From positions 2,170,001-2,234,000 of the forward strand of contig NZ_CP046977.1 of the NCBI RefSeq assembly GCF_030408455.1: 64,000 nucleotides of DNA. The letters run 5' to 3'. A program made the position numbers and the translations under genes. The notes below the pieces were generated by a model. The model was given only the letters and a program-made list of their open reading frames with translations. It did no database searches and had not been told where the DNA came from. This DNA comes from Corynebacterium atrinae (GTDB taxonomy: Bacteria; Actinomycetota; Actinomycetes; Mycobacteriales; Mycobacteriaceae). This document shows positions 46,487 through 61,306 of the stretch, one piece after another (the first letter of the stretch is position 1; every line of letters starts with the position of its first letter).

Positions 46487-46520
46487 CCGATGTGGGCCTA
46501 CATGAATTCACCCACATCGG
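46487..46520. terminator. Stem-loop downstream of pgm
   Basis: CCGATGTGGG (46487-46496) pairs perfectly with CCCACATCGG (46511-46520). It lies 18 nt past the pgm stop. No U-run follows, so strength is uncertain. Confidence 0.45.
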
Positions 46521-46537
46521 CACGTCACAGGCATTAG

Positions 46538-48199
46538 TCAGGCTTTGTTGAGGACGTCGCTCACCAATGCCTCGGCTTCCTTCTGGACTTCACGCAGGTG
46601 GTCTTCCCCTCGGAAGGACTCGGCATAAATCTTGTATTTGTCCTCGGTACCGGAAGGTCGGGCTGCGAACCAGGCGCTTTCGGTGGTGACTTTGAGGCCG
46701 CCGATGGGGGCGCCGTTGCCAGGGGCGTTAGTGAGCTTGGCGGTGATGGCTTCGCCGGCGAGTGTGTCAGCTGTCACTTGCTCCGGGGAGAGGTTTTTCA
46801 GCACAGCTTTTTGCTCGCGATTGGCTTCGGCGTCGGTGCGGGCGTAGGCAGGGGCTCCGTATTCCGCGGCGAGTTCGGCGTAGCGCTGGGAGGGGGTCTT
46901 GCCGGTGACAGCGGTGATTTCGGCGGCCAGGAGGTCGAGGATGAGGCCGTCCTTGTCGGTGGACCAGACGGTGCCGTTGTGGCGGAGGAAGGAGGCGCCG
47001 GCGGATTCTTCGCCGCCGAAGCCGATGGTGCCGTCGATCAGCCCGGGGACGAACCATTTGAAGCCGACGGGGACTTCGACCAGCCTGCGGCCCAGGTTCC
47101 CCACCACCCGGTCGATCATGGAGGAGGACACGAGGGTCTTGCCCACGGCGGTATCCGGCGACCAGCCGGGGCGGTTGCCAAAGAGGTATTCGATGGCCAC
47201 GGCGAGGTAATGGTTCGGGTTCATCAGCCCGGCGTCGGGGGTGACGATGCCGTGGCGGTCGGCGTCGGCGTCGTTGCCGGTGGCGATGTCGAACTTGTCG
47301 CGGTTGTGTACGAGGGAGGCCATGGAGTTCGGCGAGGAGCAGTCCATGCGGATCTTGCCGTCAGTGTCCAGGGTCATGAAGCGCCAGGTGGCATCGACCA
47401 GCGGGTTGACCACGGTGAGGTTGAGGCCGTGGGCGTCGGCAATCGCACCCCAGTAATCGACGGAGGCACCGCCCATGGGGTCGGCGCCGATGGACAGCCC
47501 GGAGGCGCGAATGGCGTCAATGTTGACCACGTTGGGCAGGTCGGCGATGTAGGTGTCTTGGTAGTTGTAGCGCTCGGCGCGGGGGTCAAGTACGCCGGCC
47601 ACCGGGACGCGGGAGACGCCGTCGAGCCCGGCGCGGAGGTAGTCGTTGGCGCGGGCGGCGATCCAATCGGTGGCATCGGTGTCGGCGGGGCCGCCGGAGG
47701 GCGGGTTGTACTTGAAGCCGCCATCGCGGGGTGGGTTGTGGGAGGGGGTGATGACGATGCCGTCGGCCCGCAGCGGGTCGGTGCCGGTGACGCCACCGGC
47801 GAGCCCGGCATTGTGGGCGAGGATGGCGTGGGAGACGGCCGGTGTGGGGGTGTATCGCCCACGGTCGTCGACAAGCACGGTGATGCCGTTGCCCAGCAGG
47901 ACCTCCAGGGCGGAGATCATCGCGGGTTCGGACAGGGCGTGGGGGTCGCGGCCGATGAAGACGGGGCCGCCGATGGAATTGGCACGGCGGTAGTCGACGA
48001 TCGCCTGGGTCGTGGCCAGGATGTGGTCCTCATTGAACGCCGTGTCGAGGGAGGAACCGCGGTGCCCGGAGGTCCCGAAGGCGACCTGCTGATCGGGGTT
48101 TTCCACATCAGGGGTGCGGGTGTAATACGCGGTGACCAGCTCGGCGATGTCGATGAGGTCTTCGGGGCGGGCTAACTGGCCCGCACGCTCGTGTGCCAT
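46538..48199 (-). CDS. pgm: Phosphoglucomutase (alpha-D-glucose phosphate-specific)
   Basis: 553 residues from ATG 48199 (AAGGAG 9 nt upstream, preferred to 48217). Interconverts glucose-1-phosphate and glucose-6-phosphate for glycogen, trehalose and cell-wall sugars. Active-site serine loop [14 protein letters not shown], metal loop DADADRHG (in [11 protein letters not shown]), sugar loop [14 protein letters not shown] and the phosphate loop [17 protein letters not shown] are intact. Transcribed divergently from the symporter gene. Confidence 0.96.
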   Translation of the reverse strand: MAHERAGQLARPEDLIDIAELVTAYYTRTPDVENPDQQVAFGTSGHRGSSLDTAFNEDHILATTQAIVDYRRANSIGGPVFIGRDPHALSEPAMISALEVLLGNGITVLVDDRGRYTPTPAVSHAILAHNAGLAGGVTGTDPLRADGIVITPSHNPPRDGGFKYNPPSGGPADTDATDWIAARANDYLRAGLDGVSRVPVAGVLDPRAERYNYQDTYIADLPNVVNIDAIRASGLSIGADPMGGASVDYWGAIADAHGLNLTVVNPLVDATWRFMTLDTDGKIRMDCSSPNSMASLVHNRDKFDIATGNDADADRHGIVTPDAGLMNPNHYLAVAIEYLFGNRPGWSPDTAVGKTLVSSSMIDRVVGNLGRRLVEVPVGFKWFVPGLIDGTIGFGGEESAGASFLRHNGTVWSTDKDGLILDLLAAEITAVTGKTPSQRYAELAAEYGAPAYARTDAEANREQKAVLKNLSPEQVTADTLAGEAITAKLTNAPGNGAPIGGLKVTTESAWFAARPSGTEDKYKIYAESFRGEDHLREVQKEAEALVSDVLNKA

Positions 48200-48386
48200 C
48201 TCGGGGTGCTCCTTCATAGATGAGACAGGGATTAACCCACATTGTCGTCCGCCGAAGTGACTCGTGCACGGACCCTCAAGTCAATGACTGACGGATCACC
48301 CCCGCCAGGGGGCAGGGCGCTAATACTTTGGATTGGATTACCCCATTTATATGGTGATCCATCTCACCCAGCGGTACTTTCAATCC

Positions 48387-49805
48387 ATGGAATCTTTACA
48401 GAATCTCCTCGACACCCTGGGCGGAATCGTCTGGGGTCCTTTCTTCCTCATTCCTCTCCTGTTGGGCACGGGTCTTTACCTCACCATTCGCCTCGGCGGG
48501 ATTCAGTTCTTTACCTTGGGCCGCGCGCTGCGTCATGGGCTCATAGATAGGTCTGACGAGGGCGGAAAAGGAGATATCTCCAACTATCAGGCGCTGACCA
48601 CCGCGTTGGCTGCGACGGTCGGCGTGGGCAACATCGTCGGCGTGGCCACGGCCATCTCCGTCGGCGGCCCGGGCGCACTGTTCTGGATCTGGGTTACCGG
48701 CCTGGTCGGCATGGCCTCGAAGTACACCGAGGCCTTCCTCGGCGTGCGCTTTCGCACCACGGATTCTAAGGGCGAGCAATCCGGCGGCCCCCAGTACTAC
48801 CTCAAGCGCGGCATCCAGGGCCCCGTGGGCAAGGTCCTCGCCTTCTCCTTCGCGGTATTCGCCGTCATCGCGTCCTTCGGCATCGGTAACCTCACCCAGG
48901 CCAACGCCGTCTCCGCGAACTTGGAGCGAACCTTCGGCCTCGACACGTACGCCTCCGGCGTCATCATCTTCGTTCTGCTCGGCGCCGTCCTCCTCGGCGG
49001 CATTCAGGCCATCGGCCGCGTCACCGCTGCCTTCGTGCCCATGATGATCATCATTTATATCCTCGGCGGAGTGACGGTCCTCGTGCTTGAGGCGGGCCAG
49101 ATCCCCGCCGCCATCGGCCTCATCTTCACCGACGCCTTCACCGGCACGGCCGCCACCGGTGGCTTCGTCGGCGCTGGCATCATGTTGGCCATCCAGTTCG
49201 GTGTTGCCCGCGGCATCTTCTCCAACGAGTCCGGAATGGGTTCCGCCGCCATCGCCGCCGCTGCCGCGAAGACCTCTCACCCCGTGCGCCAGGGTTTGGT
49301 GTCGATGACACAGACGTTCATCGACACGCTCATCGTGGTCACCATCACCGGCCTGGTCATCGTCACCTCCGGTGTGTGGGATCAGGGGCGCTCTACCGCC
49401 GGCACCATGACCGCCGAAGCATTCTCCACGGTCCTGCCCGGCCAGTGGGGCGGCACGATCGTCTCGCTGTCCATCATCTTCTTCGCCTTCTCCACCATCC
49501 TCGGCTGGTCCTACTACGGTGAACGTTCCCTGGAGTCGCTGGTCGGCCGCCGCGGCACCATCCCCTACCGCGTCATCTTCACCATCATGGCGTTCGTCGG
49601 TGCGACCGTGCAGCTCGAGCTCGTCTGGTCCTTCTCCGACCTCGCCAACGGCCTCATGGCCCTGCCAAACCTCATCGGCTTGCTCATCCTCTCCGGCTTG
49701 GTCGCTCGCGAGACCAGGGCGTACCTCAAGTTCGATCCGAAGCTTCGAGCCTCACCCGAGGATGTCGCTGCGTTCCTCCGCGCCCAGGGCAGCGATTGGA
49801 AGTAA
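48387..49805 (+). CDS. Alanine/glycine:cation symporter (AGCS family)
   Basis: About 472 residues from ATG 48387 (MESLQNLLDTLGGIVWGP), with about eleven membrane helices. AGCS marks: LLGTGLYLTIRLGG, TTALAATVGVGNIVGVATAI, GGPGALFWIWVTGLVGMASKYTEAFL, and GVARGIFSNESGMGSAAIAAAAA. Imports alanine or glycine with Na+ or H+. Candidate promoter TAATAC at 48321. Upstream starts (48333, 48351) lack a ribosome site, as does this one, so the start is uncertain. Confidence 0.92.
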   Translation: MESLQNLLDTLGGIVWGPFFLIPLLLGTGLYLTIRLGGIQFFTLGRALRHGLIDRSDEGGKGDISNYQALTTALAATVGVGNIVGVATAISVGGPGALFWIWVTGLVGMASKYTEAFLGVRFRTTDSKGEQSGGPQYYLKRGIQGPVGKVLAFSFAVFAVIASFGIGNLTQANAVSANLERTFGLDTYASGVIIFVLLGAVLLGGIQAIGRVTAAFVPMMIIIYILGGVTVLVLEAGQIPAAIGLIFTDAFTGTAATGGFVGAGIMLAIQFGVARGIFSNESGMGSAAIAAAAAKTSHPVRQGLVSMTQTFIDTLIVVTITGLVIVTSGVWDQGRSTAGTMTAEAFSTVLPGQWGGTIVSLSIIFFAFSTILGWSYYGERSLESLVGRRGTIPYRVIFTIMAFVGATVQLELVWSFSDLANGLMALPNLIGLLILSGLVARETRAYLKFDPKLRASPEDVAAFLRAQGSDWK

Positions 49806-49815
49806 CCTGTGACAG

Positions 49816-50118
49816 GTGATCCCTGAACCGCTCGCCGTGGGAGTCGGCGCCGCCCTCGGCGCCCTCCTCCGCTTCGCCGCGCAGGGAGTACTCGGAGCCG
49901 GGATGTGGCCGCTACTCGCGGTCAACCTTCTCGGCTCCTTTCTCATGGGCCGCCTGCGCCCCGGCCCCTTCTGGGGCACGGGAGTCCTCGGCGGTTTCAC
50001 CAGCTTTTCGACGTTCGCTTCCCTCACCCTCGCCCCCTCCCTCACCGTCGGCGCGGCCTACGCCGCGCTCACGGTCGTCGGCTGCGTCGGGGCGTGGCTC
50101 CTCGGGGACCGGCTGTGA
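49816..50118 (+). CDS. crcB: Fluoride channel subunit CrcB/Fluc (first of a pair)
   Basis: 100 residues from GTG 49816. Four short hydrophobic helices and the pore motif GGFTSFSTFAS with the fluoride-binding Phe/Ser/Thr. LLAVNLLGSFLMGRL contains the conserved Asn-Gly. Fluc channels form antiparallel dimers that let fluoride leak out. Paired subunits of opposite topology are common in high-GC Gram-positives, and the next gene overlaps by 4 nt. Confidence 0.9.
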   Translation: MIPEPLAVGVGAALGALLRFAAQGVLGAGMWPLLAVNLLGSFLMGRLRPGPFWGTGVLGGFTSFSTFASLTLAPSLTVGAAYAALTVVGCVGAWLLGDRL

Positions 50119-50441
50119 GCACCGCGCTGCTGCTCGTCGCCGCCGGTGGCTTCCTCGGCGGGCTGGGCCGTTGGGCCCTGTCCCGCTGGCCGGGCGGGCT
50201 CGTGGGGACGTGGACGGCGAACGTGCTGGCCTGCGTGGTGGTAGGGGCGGTCGTCGCCAAGCATGATGCCACCGGATTGCTGTGGGGGACCGGCTTTGCC
50301 GGGGCCCTTTCCACCTGGTCGACGCTGGCGCGCGAGCTGGGTGAGCTCGTGAAAAGGCGCCGCTGGCGCACAGTGATCCTGTACGCGGCAGCGACGCTTT
50401 CTGCTGGTCTAGCCGGTGTGGGGCTGGGAATCTTAGTCTGA
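50115..50441 (+). CDS. crcB: Fluoride channel subunit CrcB/Fluc (second of a pair)
   Basis: 108 residues from GTG 50115 (GTGA overlap with the first gene). Same fold: GGFLGGLGRWALSRWPGG, TWTANVLACVVVGAVV and the pore segment GFAGALSTWSTLARE, where Ala and Trp replace residues of the first subunit motif, as expected for the heterodimer partner. Its end overlaps the ABC permease gene on the other strand by 9 nt. No fluoride riboswitch was seen ahead of the pair. Confidence 0.88.
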   Translation: MSTALLLVAAGGFLGGLGRWALSRWPGGLVGTWTANVLACVVVGAVVAKHDATGLLWGTGFAGALSTWSTLARELGELVKRRRWRTVILYAAATLSAGLAGVGLGILV

Positions 50442-53003
50442 GATCGCGTCCAGCGGCGGGGTCTTCGACGCCCGGTTCGCCGGCCACAGCGCGGCGAAAA
50501 TACCCACGATGGCGGAACCGCCGAGCATCCACGCAACCATGTTGTACGGGACGGAAATAACATCCAGCCCCTCGCCCGAGAGGACCTTGAGGAAGGCCCA
50601 GCCCAGACCCAGGCCGATGAGCACGCCCATGACCGCACCAAACACGGCGATCTGCACCGCCTCGAGGGTGATCATGGTGCGCACCTGACGGCGCTGCGAA
50701 CCCACTGCGCGGAGCATGCCAATTTCTTGACGACGCTCAATCACGCCCAACGTCAGCGTATTCACAATGCCGAGGATCGCGATGATCACCGCGAGCGCCA
50801 GCAACCCGTAGAGGATATTGAGCATCTGATCAATGGACTGACCAGCCTGGCTCGCCATCTCCTGCGCGCTGAGCACCTGCATGACGATGAAGCCCTTGAC
50901 GGCCTCCTCCAAGTTCGTGCGCAGCTGCGCATCATCGACGGAGCCATCGCCGTTGACGCCGACCATCTGCACGTTGATCGCCGCCGAGGGCACAACTTCC
51001 CTGGCCAGATCGGTGGAAATCGCCATGTTGGAGATCACGTTGTTCGGCTCGAAAATGCCGATGACCTTTGCTTCAACGGTTTTCGCAGAAATGTCCGGCG
51101 AGCTCAGCTGCAGCGTATCGCCAACCTTCCAGCCCTGCCTATCCGCGAAGTCCGTGGTGGCGATGATGCCCGGGTTGTCCTTGAGGTTGACGTTGCCATC
51201 GCGCATCTCCGCGTGCGCCATGTCCTCCAGGTTGCCGTCCAGCAGGAAGGTCTGGAACTGCGGGCCAAAGCCCATGGAGTACCCATTCTCCCCGGCCTTA
51301 ATCGGCGCCATGGACATGGTCACTACCTCGCCGACCCCGGCGGTATCGCGCACCGCATCAGGTACCGCCGCCGGAACCGGGAAGCTACCGTTCGTCGGGC
51401 CCTGCAGGACGTAATCGGCGGTGACGTTGTTCTCCACGACATCGGAAATCGACGTCTTCATCGTGTCGCCCAGCATGCCAATCGCCGTCACCAGCGCAAT
51501 ACCCAACGTGAGGGCGAAAGCAGTGGTCGCGGTACGCCGCGGATTGCGGCGAGAGTTCGTCGACGCGAGCTTGCCGACGGCCCCGAACGGCAGCCCGATC
51601 AGCCGCCCCAGGGTGGGCACGATCGGCAGAGAAAACGCCGGACCGGCGAAGAAGAAACCAACGATCACGCCGAATGCACCAATACCAACGAGAATCGCGC
51701 GCGTCGACGTCGACGATTCATCCAACAAGACGCCCACCGCGGCAGCCACCGCACCGAGCAGGATGAGAACCACACCGACGATCGTGCGGGCAGTCAGCGA
51801 CTGATCGCTCGACGCCTCCGTCGACCGCATCGCCTCGACCGGGCGGATAGCACCCGCCCGACGGGCCGGCATCCACGCCGAAATAATGGTGACGATGGTG
51901 CCGAGGACAATCGGCAGAGCCACCGCCATCGCCGACAAGCCCAACCCGGAATCCGGCATCGGCATGCCGCGCGCCGACATGAACGCCTTGATCGCCGCGA
52001 CCAGGCCTATGCCAGCCACCACGCCCAACGCCGAACCAATGACGCCAACGACACCAGCCTCGAAGACCACCGAGCGAGTGATCTGCTGGCGAGCTGCCCC
52101 CAAAGCCCGCAGCAACGCGAACTCCTTGGTCCGTTGCGCCACGATCATCGAGAACGTATTAGCAATGAGGAACGTACCGACGAGCAACGCCACCAAACCA
52201 AAGGCCACGAGGAAGTAGTTGACGAAGGATAGCGCCTTCGTCATCGCCTGCGTCATTTCCTCCGCGAGCTTCTGCCCCGTTTCCACCTTCACGTCCGGAT
52301 AGGTGGCCGCCAGGTGATCGGCGAGCTCAGTATCTGAAGTGCCGTCTGCCGCCGAAAGAATCACGCGGTTGACCGAACCATCTTCCGTGAAGCGATCCAG
52401 ATACGCATCCTGCGCCATAAAGGCTGACAGCGACGTACCCTGATCAAGCTCCGCGGTATACAATCCCGACACGGTCATCTCATGACGCGCCTGCGGATCC
52501 ACCACCAGCAACTTATCGCCGACGTTGATCTCGTAGCGCTCCGCACTCGCCTTGCTGAGGACTATCTCATTGTCCCCCTTCGGTTGCTCACCATCTGTGA
52601 TGGTCAGCGCTTCGCCGACACGCTCATCTTCCGGGTACCACATCGACAAACTTGAGGTGCCACCACCAGTTTGAATCGCCGTCTCATCCGCACGAGCCAT
52701 CACCACAGTGGTATTTGAAATAGCGTTAGCGTTCTTGACCAGCGGATCCTTGGCGATCTCCGCACGAAGCTGAGCCGAGATCCCGCTCATCCCCTCGCCC
52801 GGCTGCACAACCGCATCCACACCCTCATAGGCACTCGACACCGCCGACTTAAACGTCGTCGAAAGCGAGTTGGTGAACATGAACGCGCCCGAGATAAACG
52901 CCGTGCCCAACACAACGGCCAAGACCGTCAGTGCCAAACGCAGCTTATGGGAAGCAATATTGCGCAGACTCACCCTGCGCATTGTTGAATTCTTGGAAGC
53001 CAT
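50433..53003 (-). CDS. ABC transporter permease, large FtsX/MacB type
   Basis: 856 residues with two FtsX units: helix at about 20-42, outer domain, three helices (about 260-370), two connecting helices (about 410-465), then helix at about 495, second outer domain and a closing three-helix unit (about 725-845). Such ten-helix permeases (YknZ/SalY-like) export lipids, peptides or help cell-wall lipoprotein traffic. The ATPase gene lies 12 nt upstream on the same strand. Substrate unknown. Confidence 0.9.
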   Translation of the reverse strand: MASKNSTMRRVSLRNIASHKLRLALTVLAVVLGTAFISGAFMFTNSLSTTFKSAVSSAYEGVDAVVQPGEGMSGISAQLRAEIAKDPLVKNANAISNTTVVMARADETAIQTGGGTSSLSMWYPEDERVGEALTITDGEQPKGDNEIVLSKASAERYEINVGDKLLVVDPQARHEMTVSGLYTAELDQGTSLSAFMAQDAYLDRFTEDGSVNRVILSAADGTSDTELADHLAATYPDVKVETGQKLAEEMTQAMTKALSFVNYFLVAFGLVALLVGTFLIANTFSMIVAQRTKEFALLRALGAARQQITRSVVFEAGVVGVIGSALGVVAGIGLVAAIKAFMSARGMPMPDSGLGLSAMAVALPIVLGTIVTIISAWMPARRAGAIRPVEAMRSTEASSDQSLTARTIVGVVLILLGAVAAAVGVLLDESSTSTRAILVGIGAFGVIVGFFFAGPAFSLPIVPTLGRLIGLPFGAVGKLASTNSRRNPRRTATTAFALTLGIALVTAIGMLGDTMKTSISDVVENNVTADYVLQGPTNGSFPVPAAVPDAVRDTAGVGEVVTMSMAPIKAGENGYSMGFGPQFQTFLLDGNLEDMAHAEMRDGNVNLKDNPGIIATTDFADRQGWKVGDTLQLSSPDISAKTVEAKVIGIFEPNNVISNMAISTDLAREVVPSAAINVQMVGVNGDGSVDDAQLRTNLEEAVKGFIVMQVLSAQEMASQAGQSIDQMLNILYGLLALAVIIAILGIVNTLTLGVIERRQEIGMLRAVGSQRRQVRTMITLEAVQIAVFGAVMGVLIGLGLGWAFLKVLSGEGLDVISVPYNMVAWMLGGSAIVGIFAALWPANRASKTPPLDAISD

Positions 53004-53015
53004 GGAATCAGCCGC

Positions 53016-53900
53016 CTAGCTTTCGATGCCGGCCATGTAGGCCAAGATCTCATCAATACCCGGCTGATGCAGCTCCTTGACCAGGCGACCATCCGCCAAG
53101 AACACCACCCGATCCGCATAGGATGCAGCCTTCGCATCGTGCGTCACGATAACCACCGTCTGACCGTCCTGATCCACAGCCGTCCGCAAAATGTCCAACA
53201 CCTCGCGAGAAGAGTTCGAATCCAAGTTGCCCGTCGGCTCATCACCAAAGATGATCTCCGGACGCGACACCAAAGCACGCGCACACGCCACACGCTGCTG
53301 CTGACCACCCGACAACTCGGCCGGTCGGTGCGTCAACCGATCAGCCAACCCCAACCGGTTCGTAATTTCCTCGAACCACTCCTGATCAACCTCACGACCA
53401 GCGATATCCGACGGCAAGGTAATATTCTCCGCCGCCGTCAACGTCGGCACCAGGTTAAACGATTGGAAAATGAAGCCCAGGCGGTCGCGCCGCAAGGCAG
53501 TCATCTCCTTGTCCCGCAGCTGGGACAAATCCGTATCACCAATGAACGCCGAGCCACCCGATGCCGAATCCAACCCTGCCATGCAGTGCATCAACGTCGA
53601 TTTACCCGAACCCGACGGGCCCATGATCGCCGTGAATTGATTCTTAACGAACGCCACATCCACGTGATCCAACGCCGTCACACTGGTCTCGTCCTTGCCA
53701 TACTGCTTAAACAAGCCGACCGCCCGAGCCGCTGCCGGAGGGGTCTCGCCTTCCGGGTCGTCAGAGAGCTCGTGCTTGTAGTGACGGGGAGCCTTCGATT
53801 CAGCAGTGTTCTCGTCCCGCTGGTCGACCTCGATGGCCGGGTTCGCCTCCGTGCCCACCTCCTGCGGGGTCTGATGCTCCGGGGTGTTCTGATCAGTCAT
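53016..53900 (-). CDS. ABC transporter ATP-binding protein, MacB/LolD type
   Basis: 294 residues from ATG 53900 (GAGGAG 11 nt upstream). An unusual acidic, Glu/Asp-rich N-terminal extension of about 65 residues precedes the ATPase core: Walker A MGPSGSGKSTLMH, signature LSGGQQQRVACARAL, Walker B IIFGDEPTGNLD, switch VVIVTHD. Partner of the ten-helix permease downstream. A longer frame to 54080 runs through the promoter region and is unlikely. Confidence 0.92.
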   Translation of the reverse strand: MTDQNTPEHQTPQEVGTEANPAIEVDQRDENTAESKAPRHYKHELSDDPEGETPPAAARAVGLFKQYGKDETSVTALDHVDVAFVKNQFTAIMGPSGSGKSTLMHCMAGLDSASGGSAFIGDTDLSQLRDKEMTALRRDRLGFIFQSFNLVPTLTAAENITLPSDIAGREVDQEWFEEITNRLGLADRLTHRPAELSGGQQQRVACARALVSRPEIIFGDEPTGNLDSNSSREVLDILRTAVDQDGQTVVIVTHDAKAASYADRVVFLADGRLVKELHQPGIDEILAYMAGIES

Positions 53901-54157
53901 CGCTAGTTCTGCTCCTCTAAAGCAATTGGTCATACGCGTGTGCAAAATCGTGCCGCTCCGTGCTGCAAGCCCAGACGGGTGCTCGCGGCAGTGCCAACAC
54001 CCCATCAAACCTACTGGAGGGCACCAACGAGCCACATCAGGGAACTCCCCCATCTTTCCCTCTAGCGGGCCCGATGTCACATCTAGCAGGAAAATCCGCC
54101 CTAACCATCCACATCAGAAGCAATAGGATCCGTAGCGCCCAGAGCGTCACATCTGTG

Positions 54158-54246
54158 GTAGGTTGAGTTCAACAAGACCGGTTCCGCTGCCCGCTTTGGC
54201 GGGAGTCCAGGGCCGGTCCTTGCTTCCACAAACCGGGGGGTTGAAC
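54158..54246 (+). ncRNA. Structured leader RNA of the Abi gene (candidate abiF-type RNA)
   Basis: Directly before the Abi_2 gene the DNA folds strongly: GTTCAA (54167-54172) with TTGAAC (54241-54246); CAAGACCGG (54173-54181) with CCGGTCCTTG (54213-54222); CTG/CAG (54187-54189/54208-54210) extending the hairpin CCCGC-TTTG-GCGGG (54190-54203). TAGGTT at 54158-54163 fits a corynebacterial -10, putting the start at the first stem. An RNA motif has been described beside abiF genes in RNA surveys; whether this is a member is inference. Confidence 0.55.
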
Positions 54247-55167
54247 GTGGCAGAGTACAAGAAATTCAAGACTTACCAGCAACAATTGGACATTCTCCAG
54301 ACTCGAGGCATGACTGTCGACGACCGTGAGGGAGCAATAAACCAGCTTCGCCAGGTGAGCTACTATCGCCTATCCGGCTACTGGCATCCCATGCGCCACT
54401 TCGACCCAGAATCCCGACAGCACCTGGACTCCTTTACCCAAGGAGCATCCTTTGAACTTCTGTCTAAACTGTACTTCTTCGACGAAACACTCCGCCATGC
54501 AATCCTAGGAGAACTCGGGAAAGTTGAGCTTGCCGTGCGAGCTCAGTTGGGACATGAACTCGGACGAATACATCCTTTCATCCATTTAGATGCGACACAG
54601 CTTGGAGCTCATGCCAGACAGATACGACCGGGAAGAAAGGCAACAAACTACCACATCTGGCGGCAACGATACGATAAGGCGATCGCGTCCTCCCGAGAAG
54701 AATTCGTGTGGCACCACAAAAACAACTACGCTGAAAAATTGCCAATTTGGGCAGCAGTCGAGACCATGGACTGGGAAATGCTATCGCACCTGTTTAGCAT
54801 GGCCCCCAACAAAGCCCGCAATCCGATCGCCAGAGCTTGTGAGCTGAGAGCTCCTCAGCTCGAATCATGGCTGAAGTGTTTAAACGTTCTGCGTAATCAC
54901 TCCGCACACCATGCCCGAGTGTTCAATAGAGTTTTCGACATCAAGCCTCGACTCAATGACGACATCCGGCTTGAAGCAGTTAAAGGTAGAGAAAATCGTG
55001 TCTTCACGCAACTTACACTGATCCAATACTTACACCGAGAACTAGATCTATCACCTGCCACAGCACTGCCGGCAGTACTGAAGCGCTTTCCAAAGAATGA
55101 CTTAGTCTCGTTTGATCGGACGGGCGCTCCAGAAAACTGGCACCTAGAGGATCTATGGACGGCCTGA
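54247..55167 (+). CDS. Abi_2-family abortive infection protein (AbiD/AbiF-like)
   Basis: 306 residues from GTG 54247. The N terminus FKTYQQQLDILQTRGMTVDDREGAINQLRQVSYYRLSGYWHPMR, seen in part as LRQVSYYRLSGYWHPMR, is the Abi_2 (PF07751) signature. LRNHSAHHARVFNR contains an R-x4-H pair like HEPN ribonucleases, so an RNase effector is likely. It stands alone between an ABC operon and the rRNA operon, after a structured leader. Codon use is more A+T-rich than the neighbours, indicating acquisition. Confidence 0.88.
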   Translation: MAEYKKFKTYQQQLDILQTRGMTVDDREGAINQLRQVSYYRLSGYWHPMRHFDPESRQHLDSFTQGASFELLSKLYFFDETLRHAILGELGKVELAVRAQLGHELGRIHPFIHLDATQLGAHARQIRPGRKATNYHIWRQRYDKAIASSREEFVWHHKNNYAEKLPIWAAVETMDWEMLSHLFSMAPNKARNPIARACELRAPQLESWLKCLNVLRNHSAHHARVFNRVFDIKPRLNDDIRLEAVKGRENRVFTQLTLIQYLHRELDLSPATALPAVLKRFPKNDLVSFDRTGAPENWHLEDLWTA

Positions 55168-55205
55168 CCACACCCCGGGCATCCGCCTCACCCATGAATC
55201 GCGGA

Positions 55206-55258
55206 AAGGCTCTGTGTGTTTGACCCCACCAAACGGGGGGTCGAACACACAGAGCCTT
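55206..55258. terminator. Large stem-loop terminator of the rRNA operon and the Abi gene
   Basis: A 22-bp stem (AAGGCTCTGTGTGTT...AACACACAGAGCCTT, one mismatch) with an ACCAAACG-type loop lies 22 nt past 5S on the minus strand and 38 nt past the Abi gene on the plus strand. TTTCC follows on the minus strand. It serves both converging transcripts. Confidence 0.85.
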
Positions 55259-55280
55259 CCAACTTCTTGTTAAATTTTTA

Positions 55281-55401
55281 GCGTCGGCGGTAACCTACTC
55301 TCCCACACCCTCCCAGGTGCAGTACCATCAGCGCAACCAGGCTTAGCTTCCGGGTTCGGAAAGGGACCGGGCGTTTCCCTGCTGCCATCAACCACCGACA
55401 C
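55281..55401 (-). rRNA. rrf: 5S ribosomal RNA
   Basis: About 120 nt reading GTGTCGGTGGTTGATGGCAG at the 5' end and closing with GGTTACCGCCGAC, which pairs with the start. The GCTTCCGGGTTCGGAAAG loop and CCCAGGTGCAGTACC (plus-strand view) fit actinobacterial 5S. Ends are accurate to a few bases. Confidence 0.93.
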
Positions 55402-55574
55402 ACCCACCGAAACAACACCACCCACCCCACACAAGGCAAGGCACGTGAACTGTTTCGTGACACGATGTGTTGTGTCAGACACTGCATAATGGACGCGAAC
55501 CAACCACCACAAGGGCGATCATTGGTTTATTTTTGTTACGTTGCGCAACACCACCACACTCAATCACTCAAGCG
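55402..55574 (-). other. 23S-5S spacer
   Basis: 173 nt, A/C-rich in the plus view, no tRNA gene found. Confidence 0.6.
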
Positions 55575-60709
<5,135 letters not shown>

Positions 60710-61306
60710 AAAATTTCAGAAGAAACAATTCCAGGCAGAGCCCAAAACCCAACCAAAAAACAAACAACCAACGATTAAAAAATCATCAACTGCTCACACC
60801 CACCCCCACAACCCGACGGGGAAGATACAAGGTGGGCAAAAAAATATACGACAACGATATACATCACTGCACGTACCGGACACACTCACCACCCACACAC
60901 CCCACCACACAGGCAAGGACATGCACATGGCGCGTTATTTACCGTGGCACCCGATCCAAGAAGAGGTACCACCCGGCACACACCAACCACACCCACCAAA
61001 CAACACGCCGGAGGGCACAGCTGGCCAACAGCACAATCATCATCACAAACAAAAGTACATTGGCACACTATTGAGTTCTCACACAACATCACCACACCAC
61101 ACCAACCACACCCCCACAAGGGCACAGCCGTGATAGCAGGCTAGCTAAAATGTTTGGTCAGGGCCTGTTTTCCTCTCGCCTGCACGCACTCCAGATCCTC
61201 TTGCGAGTCTCTGTCTGCGGGGCGCTGTCGGTCGCGCTGACTTCATTAAAGTTACACACCCACCCAGACCAACACAACTCCCCAGGTCAACGCATAAAAG
61301 CTGAGC
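60710..61306 (-). promoter_or_regulatory. rRNA operon leader and promoter region
   Basis: About 600 nt between murA and 16S. On the minus strand TGTTGTGTGAGAACTCAATAG (61088 down to 61068) is the boxA/boxC-type antitermination element seen in actinobacterial rrn leaders. Upstream of it, candidate -10 elements are TAATGA (around 61245) and TATCAC (around 61130). Short open frames here are low-complexity A/C-rich and not genes. Confidence 0.6.

Noticed and set aside
46598-48175. 525-codon open frame on the plus strand
   Set aside because: Gly/Val-rich antisense shadow of pgm.
49700-49815. Fluoride riboswitch before crcB
   Set aside because: Only 10 nt separate the symporter stop from crcB, and no riboswitch core was seen in the preceding 100 nt.
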